Shown one piece after another: positions 28,168-34,904 of a DNA stretch of 40,554 nt (the first letter of the stretch is position 1; each line of letters opens with the position of its first letter). Source of the DNA: a gamma proteobacterium HTCC2207 (lineage in GTDB: Bacteria > Pseudomonadota > Gammaproteobacteria > Pseudomonadales > Porticoccaceae); contig CAJJDA010000001.1 in assembly GCA_905182855.1 (NCBI GenBank), positions 1-40,554 on the forward strand, in the 5' to 3' direction. The position numbers were made by a program, and so were the translations under genes. The notes beneath the pieces were generated by a model, which worked only from the letters and a program-made list of their open reading frames with translations, searched no databases and was not told where the DNA came from.

Positions 28168-29169
28168 TTAATTAAAGCGTAGAAGTCGTCGGGCATTATC
28201 GGCCAGGCAATTGAGCCAGACGTCGTCACCGTGGATATGGTGTTGATCCCAGCCGGCAAAATTGGTCCCCAGTACTAGATTATCTTTGCCCAAGATAGTA
28301 ACTACAAAATCGAGAACCCGTTGATCATGAATATGAGCATCAAACCAAAGTTTGCTCAGGTAGGACTCGAAGGCCCCATCTTTACGCAAATTCTCACTGG
28401 CCCAGGGTCGTCGATTACCGGCTTCATTGAGTCGGCCAATTAACATGGGTATGGCGCCGCCGGCATGACTGAAGCAAACACTTAGCGTCGGATGCCGGTC
28501 AAGTACCCCACCAAAGATTAGAGTGGCGACAGCGATGGTCTCCTGCGCGGCGAACCCGGTCAAAATATCTAGGTCGAAACGATTTAGATTGCTATCCCCT
28601 TTAGGACCATCAATGCCGGCAGGGGCAGGATGGATAAATAGAGGCACGTCGAGGGCCACCAGCTTTTCATAGAATGGGTCCATCTCTGGGCTATCTAAAG
28701 GGCGGCCAATATCCGTACCAATGTAGGCACCTATCAGTCCTAATTCTAAAATGGCCCGCTCTAATTCTTCGCAGGCGGCGCTGATATCTTGCATGGGCAG
28801 AGCAGCAAGTCCTGCTAAGCGATGCGGAGCGTGAGCAACGCGCAATTGCAGTTCATCATTATGGCGCTGACAAAAGTTAATCGCTTGGGGCGATTCAATA
28901 AAATGGAAATAGGTTAAAGGATTGGGAGACAGTACCTGAAAATCTATGCCTGCCTTGTCCATTGCCTTAAGGCGCATATCCATATCCATAAAGGCGCTAT
29001 TTTCGTAACTAACACCCTGTAAGACATAATCGCCAATACGGAACCAGGGTTGGCCATCGGCATTGTGGCCAATCTCAGGCCCATAGGCCCCAGCACTGTG
29101 CATACTTTCGGACAGGACAATATGCGCATGCACATCAATGGTTTTGGCTTGCAGGATTGAATCTTTCAT
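28168..29169 (-). CDS. Amidohydrolase of the ACMSD / TIM-barrel decarboxylase type
   Basis: A 333-residue metal-dependent TIM-barrel protein of amidohydrolase family 2. It shows DVHAHI (His-x-His), LFIHPA and CFSHAGG. The segment where the family has a metal-binding aspartate (like GSDYPF) reads LGTNFAGWDQ, so Asn stands at the Asp position. Members decarboxylate aromatic or unsaturated acids, for example aminocarboxymuconate or carboxyvanillate. With the Rieske and SDR genes around, decarboxylation or hydrolysis of a ring-derived acid is plausible. The gene is 9 bases from its upstream neighbour in the operon. Confidence 0.87.
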   Translation of the reverse strand: MKDSILQAKTIDVHAHIVLSESMHSAGAYGPEIGHNADGQPWFRIGDYVLQGVSYENSAFMDMDMRLKAMDKAGIDFQVLSPNPLTYFHFIESPQAINFCQRHNDELQLRVAHAPHRLAGLAALPMQDISAACEELERAILELGLIGAYIGTDIGRPLDSPEMDPFYEKLVALDVPLFIHPAPAGIDGPKGDSNLNRFDLDILTGFAAQETIAVATLIFGGVLDRHPTLSVCFSHAGGAIPMLIGRLNEAGNRRPWASENLRKDGAFESYLSKLWFDAHIHDQRVLDFVVTILGKDNLVLGTNFAGWDQHHIHGDDVWLNCLADNARRLLRFN

Positions 29170-29177
29170 CAGAGACC

Positions 29178-29966
29178 TTAAAGTGTTTGCGCGCAGCCAC
29201 CGTCAACGGGTATCGCTGCGCCGGTAATATAGCTGGCGGCGGGTGAGGCAAGGAAAAGAGCGACCGCGGCAATTTCTTCTGGCTGCGCCATGCGCTTTAA
29301 GGGAATCATGGCGGTAATGGCATTGGCAATATCCTCAACAGGCACGCCCTCCGCCTTTGCTCGAGCCTCAAGCAGTTGATCGACACGCTGGGTTTTAGTC
29401 CAACCTGTGCAGATAGTGTTAACCAAAATATTATCAGCGGCTAGCTCATTGGACAGTGTTTTGGCCCAGCCCAGTCCCGCTAAACGTAAGCTATTAGATA
29501 ACATCATTCGTGGCATTGGCTGCTTTACTGAATACGATGATAGGTTGATGATACGTCCGTGACCGCTTTTTTTCATGCCGGGTAATACTCGGTTAGTGAC
29601 TCGCACTGCAGATCTCAAGGTCAGATCAAATGCCTGCTCCCAGTGCTCATCTTCCAGAGCGGTATGTTCGCCTGGAGGGGGACCACCAGCGTTATTGACC
29701 AGCACATCGATAGCACCCCAATGAGACTCGATATATTCAATGAGCTTATCGATATCAGCGGTCTGACTAAGGTCAGCGACCTCCGCTAGCACCGGTTGGC
29801 CGGTCAGAGCTTCAAGAGTGATTTTAGCCTGTGCCAGCTGTTCTTCGCCGCGAGCACAGATGGCAACTTTGGCACCTGCCAATTGAAAGGCACAGGCCGT
29901 CGCTAGGCCAAGACCGCTGCTTCCAGCGGTGATTAGTACGCGCTGTTCTTCTGTTTGACCGTTCAT
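29178..29966 (-). CDS. Divergent short-chain dehydrogenase/reductase without the usual Tyr-Lys
   Basis: A 262-residue SDR fold with LITAGSSGLGLATACAF at the start and NNAGGPPPG and LSSYSVKQ in the middle. The place of Tyr-x3-Lys reads MMLSNSLRLAGLGWAKTL, so neither residue is at the normal position. SDR members with this SNSLR variant are known to me only as unassigned proteins. It ends VDGGCAQTL. It lies between the two amidohydrolase genes, 44 and 8 bases from them, so it is part of the operon. Confidence 0.87.
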   Translation of the reverse strand: MNGQTEEQRVLITAGSSGLGLATACAFQLAGAKVAICARGEEQLAQAKITLEALTGQPVLAEVADLSQTADIDKLIEYIESHWGAIDVLVNNAGGPPPGEHTALEDEHWEQAFDLTLRSAVRVTNRVLPGMKKSGHGRIINLSSYSVKQPMPRMMLSNSLRLAGLGWAKTLSNELAADNILVNTICTGWTKTQRVDQLLEARAKAEGVPVEDIANAITAMIPLKRMAQPEEIAAVALFLASPAASYITGAAIPVDGGCAQTL

Positions 29967-30010
29967 AGATTGTCATGTCTCATATTCGTGGATGGCGTAT
30001 TACCGCTAAA

Positions 30011-31342
30011 CTAGGGCCGATGAGCCAATTCATAGGTAAGTACTTCGTCAGCGAATTGACCGGTGCGCCAACTGGGTATGTTCCAGGTATCGGGGATAGG
30101 GCGTTCTAAGTCGATTTTTTTGCCTGATTTAAAGATCGCACGAATATTGTCGCGCTGCCCCATTAAATTGAGATCTTGTTCGAGGTCACCTGCAACTAGC
30201 ACGAGATCGGCAATGTAGCCCGCCTCAATGCAGCCCAGCTCATTCTCTAAACCGAAGATTTTGGCTCCTGCCTCGGTCGCGCAGGCTATCGATTGTAGTG
30301 GCGTCAGCCCCAAATGTTCCGTAAACAGGCCCATCTCCCGATAGTGCCAGTCACCGTAGGGTGTGATGGCGAAACCAGATTCACTGCCACAGAGTAGCGG
30401 TACCCCTGCGTCGTAGGCGCGCCGGAGCATTGCCGCACTCTGGCTAATTTCATTCATAAATACTTTTTGCAGTGCCGGATCAGAGCCCACTTTATGACCG
30501 TAATCTATCAAGTTGGATAGGAATGTAAAGGTGGGTACCAGGGGTACGCATTGATCGACTACCGCCTCAAGCGTTTCCTCATCCATATAAGAAGCGTGAA
30601 GGATCATGTCAAAGCCAGCAAGAGCGGCGTCGCGGATGCTTGAGGTATTGCGGCAATGGCCGGCTACCGGAATTCCTAGAGCATGTGCGGTGTCACAAAC
30701 TAGACGCAGTTCATCTAACGTCCAGGCCTGAATTTCACCGCTACCGTGCATCGGGGTTCTGCGCACTGGAAGACCACTGACATGGACTTTAATCCAGTCG
30801 CAGCCCGACTTAATCTGTCGACGGATTTCTCGCACAATCTCATCAGGAGTCTGAACAATCGCGGCATAGCCTAGTTTCCCCGATTCGGGTAGTAGCCGGC
30901 CAGCGGTACCGCCGACACTAGTGATAAGAGCGTTGCCTCCGGTGGCCATGCGCGGCCCCTCCACCACCCCGCCCTCAATAGCATCTCGAAGGTCGACACC
31001 AACATCAAAAATACAGTCAGCATCAAAAAAGCTGGTAACGCCAGCACGCAATACCTTTTGGGCATTCACTGCAGCAATGACGGTAGCCAGACCGGGGCGT
31101 CGATGAAAAAACAGCTCATCATTAGATTTGGGTTCGTCAAAACTAATATGACAATGGGCGTCGACCAGCCCAGGAATGAGACTACAGCCGGCGCCATCAA
31201 TCTGCTCGGTAGTGTCAGTCGAAAGGCTGTCTGCCTCTGCTCCGAGGGCCGTAATGCGGTCATTGGTAATCAGCACTGATGTGATCGAATGCTGTTCCCG
31301 TGAAATGACTTTGGCATTTTTAATCAGATAAGATGAGTTCAT
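30011..31342 (-). CDS. Amidohydrolase, imidazolonepropionase/dipeptidase-like
   Basis: A 443-residue metal-dependent hydrolase with the composite urease-like fold. It has LVDAHCHISFDEP (His-x-His), WIKVHVSG (candidate carbamoylated lysine), VAGHCRN and LHASYMDEETL (the two further His ligands), and ends with the EAGYIADLVLVAGDL beta-segment. The usual Asp near GTDAG reads LLCGSESG, giving Glu. The family hydrolyses cyclic amides, lactones or dipeptides. It is the first gene of the minus-strand operon and its promoter region is shared with the bicupin gene. Confidence 0.88.
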   Translation of the reverse strand: MNSSYLIKNAKVISREQHSITSVLITNDRITALGAEADSLSTDTTEQIDGAGCSLIPGLVDAHCHISFDEPKSNDELFFHRRPGLATVIAAVNAQKVLRAGVTSFFDADCIFDVGVDLRDAIEGGVVEGPRMATGGNALITSVGGTAGRLLPESGKLGYAAIVQTPDEIVREIRRQIKSGCDWIKVHVSGLPVRRTPMHGSGEIQAWTLDELRLVCDTAHALGIPVAGHCRNTSSIRDAALAGFDMILHASYMDEETLEAVVDQCVPLVPTFTFLSNLIDYGHKVGSDPALQKVFMNEISQSAAMLRRAYDAGVPLLCGSESGFAITPYGDWHYREMGLFTEHLGLTPLQSIACATEAGAKIFGLENELGCIEAGYIADLVLVAGDLEQDLNLMGQRDNIRAIFKSGKKIDLERPIPDTWNIPSWRTGQFADEVLTYELAHRP

Positions 31343-31632
31343 ATTTTGGTCTCGCCTGAGGTCTTTAATTGAGTTTTTATTACCCTACAGGTTATCGGGG
31401 TCAAGCCGTGCATATTTGACAGGGATACTGAGTTGCCCGTCAGTCTGCGCCTGTGCAGCATCGTTTTTTTTGGGTCTAACATTACCAACAGTTTGAACCG
31501 CCGTGCGGATACAGTATCGCACCGGCAATTGTTTAGGTAGTATCCATATACTACCTGATTGGACTGCATTTGAACTAGGCTTAATGTACAGTCAAATTCT
31601 AATAATAAACTAATATTCACGCGGGGTATGTT
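31343..31632. promoter_or_regulatory. Divergent promoter region between the amidohydrolase operon and the bicupin gene
   Basis: No gene is seen in these 290 bases. They hold operator 3 (31536-31555) and, just upstream, an imperfect dyad centred at about 31512 (GCGGATAC-A-GTATCGCAC). A weak -35-like TTGAAC is present at 31570-31575. Both units would respond to the same regulator. Confidence 0.6.
31536..31555. promoter_or_regulatory. Cluster operator copy 3 (GGTAGTA-N6-TACTACC)
   Basis: Arms identical to copies 1 and 2, spacer TCCATA; here one further base pairs on each side (A...T). It is 77 bases before the bicupin start and 194 before the amidohydrolase start. Confidence 0.75.
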
Positions 31633-32715
31633 ATGAGTCAGTCGGCCGAACAATTTAATCCAGACTTCCAACCTACAGGCATAGAGGGTGGCGTAGATAC
31701 TAATCTATTGCCCTGGATCGCTATTGAGGCGGTCGATGGTATGTCGATCAAGACCATGAGAGCCAGTGGTGAAACGGGTGCGTTCTCCGTTATTATTAAA
31801 CTCGATAGTGGCACTACCATGCCTGCCGCTGTTTATCTGAGTGGCATGGACATGCTGCTACTATCGGGCAGCATCCGTTACACTCAGGGTGACCAAGTAA
31901 GCCTGCTCACTCCTGGTACCTGGGGATATATTTCCGCCAACTCCAAGGTTGCTGGAATACATGCGGAAACAGAGTCTGAACTGTTAGTCAATTTCTACGG
32001 AGCCGTGGCCTTTTTAGATCGCCAGCATGCGGTGTCAACTATTCTCACCAGCCTAGACATTATGCGCAAGGCTCTGGAACATGGCGTGGCGCTAGTGCCT
32101 AGCACCTTGGCGGGCTGCATACAGGACCGACCTGAGCCCTTGAAAAATGCGTCTGAGCCCCTAGCAATTTTTGCCACCGACGCTAGGAAGCTGGTGATTG
32201 CTGAAGCAGATAGTGCCGACGCAGGCGCCGGTTATAGTCACCCGCATTTTGTGGATACTAAGCAGGTACCATGGGGAATAATTCCAACTCTGCCAAATAT
32301 TGGACTGAAAATTTTACGAGTCAGTGAGGACAACGGCACGGTATCTTTGATCGTTCGACACTCTGGCGTTGCTGGGGGACACACCCACCTAGGCGCCAGC
32401 GATTTCTTGGTTTTGAACGGCTATATTGGCTATCGAGCAGGGCCACCGGAGGGCTATGGCCCTGGAGTATGGTTTTTTGAGCCCTCTGGCGCGCGACATG
32501 AAGCCACACAGAGTGTTGGTACGGACGACTTGATTTATACGGCGAATGTTTATGGGCCACTAGTGTTTGATGAAGGTAAGGGTACGCCCATAACGGCGGT
32601 GCTGTCTTGGATTGAGTATAAGGCGTTGGCCGAAGCATTTGGTGTGAATCTGGTTTCAAGTGCCAATCCCAATGACTCGAGCCTGTTGGCGTCAGCGCCC
32701 CTGCAAGGGAGCTAA
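31633..32715 (+). CDS. Bicupin protein related to ChrR/dihydroxyacetophenone-dioxygenase-type cupins
   Basis: A 360-residue protein with two cupin domains (about 25-155 and 200-330). The second has GGHTHLGASDFLVLNG and SGARHEATQ, a full metal site. In the first the matching stretch is AVYLSGMDMLLLSG, so the two early His are gone, though a late His remains (VAGIHAET). Each domain begins with a similar PWIAIEAVDGMSIKTMR / PWGIIPTLPNIGLKILR pattern, showing internal duplication. It may be a ring or diketone-cleaving dioxygenase. Its start follows operator 3. Confidence 0.85.
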   Translation: MSQSAEQFNPDFQPTGIEGGVDTNLLPWIAIEAVDGMSIKTMRASGETGAFSVIIKLDSGTTMPAAVYLSGMDMLLLSGSIRYTQGDQVSLLTPGTWGYISANSKVAGIHAETESELLVNFYGAVAFLDRQHAVSTILTSLDIMRKALEHGVALVPSTLAGCIQDRPEPLKNASEPLAIFATDARKLVIAEADSADAGAGYSHPHFVDTKQVPWGIIPTLPNIGLKILRVSEDNGTVSLIVRHSGVAGGHTHLGASDFLVLNGYIGYRAGPPEGYGPGVWFFEPSGARHEATQSVGTDDLIYTANVYGPLVFDEGKGTPITAVLSWIEYKALAEAFGVNLVSSANPNDSSLLASAPLQGS

Positions 32716-32837
32716 GACGGAGAGAAGATGCAGTCGCGGGTGTCTGCCTTGTCAGACCTCTAATCGCAAAAGTTGAACTCGACTTTCTTGTGTGGGAAAT
32801 TCATCATCAGTGAAATATACCTAAAGAAGCAAAGCAA

Positions 32838-33158
32838 ATGTGCGAAGTATTTTTGGACGGAGATGCCGCTATGTTCGAAAAAAGTCCCGCTATAGCCGCA
32901 TCGAGGGGTATGGCACGAGTGTCTGTATCAAACCAGTATTTTGGCGATTCTTAGACCATATTGCGGATTAGCAGAACACCCAGCTCTCTCAGTTTGTGTC
33001 GAGACCTTTACAATGAAGCCCTGATCAAAATGGGCGATGCAACCAACCTCAGTTCGGTTCTGCGCGTGTCCTGCATTAATTGCGTGCATCAGCAGCAGAG
33101 CCTAGCTCCCGAGAATGCAATGAGATTCATTGCGAAATTTACAGTCCGCTGGTGCTAA
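32838..33158 (+). pseudogene. Degraded ribbon-helix-helix protein gene
   Basis: ATG 32838 begins MCEVFLDGDAAMFEKSP, the typical N-terminus of a small family (COG4321-like) of predicted DNA-binding proteins. Then the frame changes to RIEGYGTSVCIKPVFWRFL and DHIAD, followed by an in-frame TAG where Gln is expected (ADQQNTQLSQFVSR). Another frame change gives LYNEALIKMGDATNLSSVLRV and the end at 33158. At least two indels and one nonsense change are present. The family is about 100 residues. A repressor is a possible original role. Confidence 0.75.
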
Positions 33159-33200
33159 CGCCTGATTCAGTCGTCAGCTGATATGGGTCGTTGGTGCGCT

Positions 33201-33226
33201 TACAAAGAGGCGTAAACTAACGCCTC
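33201..33226 (-). terminator. Terminator after the ferredoxin gene
   Basis: On the minus strand, after the ferredoxin stop, GAGGCGT-TAGTTT-ACGCCTC is followed by TTTGTA. A perfect 7-base stem with a short T-rich tail ends the ferredoxin reductase-ferredoxin unit. Confidence 0.7.
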
Positions 33227-33235
33227 TCGTCAGCC

Positions 33236-33556
33236 TCAATATTGTGATTCAGGTAACCTGACCACCATACCTTCCATCGAGGCAGTCACGGTCACTTGGC
33301 AGCTTAATCGACTATTGTCTTGGCGTTCGCTGAGCATCTCAAGTAGTTCATCTTCGCCGCTAGTAATGCTGCCCGCAGCATCTTTCCATTGTGGATCAAT
33401 CATGCAGTGGCAGGTGCAGCAAACGCAGCAGCCGCCGCATTCGGCAATGATACCCTCGATCATATTATCCAATGCTCCCTGCATTAGATTGGCGCCTTCG
33501 GCGACCTCTACGGAATATTTTGAACCGTCAAATTCAATGTAGTTGATTACTGGCAT
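33236..33556 (-). CDS. [2Fe-2S] ferredoxin, putidaredoxin/adrenodoxin type
   Basis: A 106-residue electron carrier. The cluster loop is AECGGCCVCCTCHC, which fits C-x5-C-x2-C of putidaredoxin, with the fourth ligand in RLSCQV. Three additional cysteines (two just after the first ligand, one after the second) plus one after the loop make it unusually Cys-rich. It accepts electrons from the reductase encoded 15 bases upstream and would feed the Rieske oxygenase or a P450 elsewhere. No P450 gene is in the window. Confidence 0.93.
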   Translation of the reverse strand: MPVINYIEFDGSKYSVEVAEGANLMQGALDNMIEGIIAECGGCCVCCTCHCMIDPQWKDAAGSITSGEDELLEMLSERQDNSRLSCQVTVTASMEGMVVRLPESQY

Positions 33557-33571
33557 TGCCCGCTCCGTGTT

Positions 33572-34798
33572 TTATTGTATGAGTGTCATAAGTTCAATGC
33601 TTTCATTCGTGAGCGTCTCAGGATCAGACTTAACGCCCTGCAAGATAAGCTTCTTTGCCAGCATAAAGTCTTTTGGCCGATTGATGCAGTCTGCTGCCAG
33701 TATGGTGCTGTCGTTTAAATAAAAGACGCTAAAGCTACGCCCTTTTTTATTGTCACCGCGCACCACGACGTCGGTATAACCCTGATTCATACCAACAATC
33801 TGTAATTTCACATCAAACTGATCTGACCAGAACCAGGGTAATTCAGCATAGGCTTTTTCAATACCACAGATGCTGGCAGCCGCGGCCTTGGCTTGCTCGC
33901 TGGCATTGGGCACAGATTCTAGGCGCAGATTTCTTTTTAAGAGGGGGTTAGGATGGTTGGTGCAGTCGCCCGCGGCAACAATGTCCGGATGGCTAGTTTG
34001 CGCGAACTCATCCACCAAAATACCATTATCAATGGCTAAGCCAGCCTCTGCCGCCAGCTCGGTATTGGCAATAACGCCAATACCGATAATAGCCATGTCA
34101 GCATCTATAGCCGAACCATCAGCACAGATAACCTGTGCCACAGTGCCATCGCCGGTTAGTTCAGCGGCCTGGGTATTCAGACGAATATCAATGCCTTCTT
34201 CGGTGTGCAGGCGCAGATAAAACTCAGAAACCTGAGGAGAAGCTACGCGCTTTAACAGGCGCGATTCCGTTTCTAGCACGGTCACCTTAACCCCTAACTT
34301 ACTGAGGGAGGCCGCCGTTTCTAGGCCAATATACCCGCCGCCAATAATGACAGCAGTTTTGGCGGCAGAGGCGGATGCTTGGATAGCTTTAACGTCGTCA
34401 AGGGTGCGTAGGTAATGTACGGCGCTCAGATCAGTGCCGGGGATCGGTAAGGGTCTCGCTCTGGCGCCAGTGCACAGCGCTAATTTGTCAAAGCTAAGGG
34501 TCTCGCCATTATCGAGATGCAGCGTCTTACTTTCCGCGTCTAAGCCGGTTACTCGGGTGCTCAGCATAAACCTCACGCCGAGTTTTTCGTAGGCGGCCGG
34601 TGCGCGCAGTGCCATCTGCTCGGTGTTGACCGTGCCAGCTAGATAGGCTTTTGATAAGGGTGGGCGCTGATAGGGCTGGTGATCTTCATCACTAACAACG
34701 GTGATGGAACCTTCCCAGCCGTGCTGCCGCAAGCTAATCATTAGCTGCACCGCAGCATGACTCGCACCTATAACAACAGCCCTATTATCTGTGCTCAT
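33572..34798 (-). CDS. FAD-dependent ferredoxin reductase (putidaredoxin-reductase type)
   Basis: A 408-residue NAD(P)H:ferredoxin oxidoreductase of the oxygenase-coupled group. FAD site: VVIGASHAAVQLM at the start; NAD site: VIIGGGYIGLETAASL near residue 150; second FAD motif: DIVAAGDCTNHP near 270. It also shows YQRPPLSKAYL. It precedes the ferredoxin gene and forms a two-gene operon, divergent from the Hsp70-like gene. Confidence 0.95.
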   Translation of the reverse strand: MSTDNRAVVIGASHAAVQLMISLRQHGWEGSITVVSDEDHQPYQRPPLSKAYLAGTVNTEQMALRAPAAYEKLGVRFMLSTRVTGLDAESKTLHLDNGETLSFDKLALCTGARARPLPIPGTDLSAVHYLRTLDDVKAIQASASAAKTAVIIGGGYIGLETAASLSKLGVKVTVLETESRLLKRVASPQVSEFYLRLHTEEGIDIRLNTQAAELTGDGTVAQVICADGSAIDADMAIIGIGVIANTELAAEAGLAIDNGILVDEFAQTSHPDIVAAGDCTNHPNPLLKRNLRLESVPNASEQAKAAAASICGIEKAYAELPWFWSDQFDVKLQIVGMNQGYTDVVVRGDNKKGRSFSVFYLNDSTILAADCINRPKDFMLAKKLILQGVKSDPETLTNESIELMTLIQ

Positions 34799-34817
34799 AT
34801 TGAATCTCTTTTAAAAA

Positions 34818-34873
34818 CGGCATTTTTTATTTACTGGTTGCAGCATAAATTCGATTGTTAGTTTAAAATGCCG
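34818..34873. repeat. Widely spaced inverted repeat CGGCATTTT ... AAAATGCCG
   Basis: Nine-base perfect arms at 34818-34826 and 34865-34873 lie in the divergent gap between the reductase and the Hsp70-like gene. The 38-base spacing would suit two half-sites of one regulator for the two promoters. Confidence 0.4.
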
Positions 34874-34904
34874 GCTCCCTATTATCTTCTAATGACTCAT
34901 TTTT

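Noticed and set aside
30891-30910. Half-site GGTAGTAG inside the amidohydrolase gene
   Set aside because: Only one arm is present and it is coding sequence; not counted as an operator.
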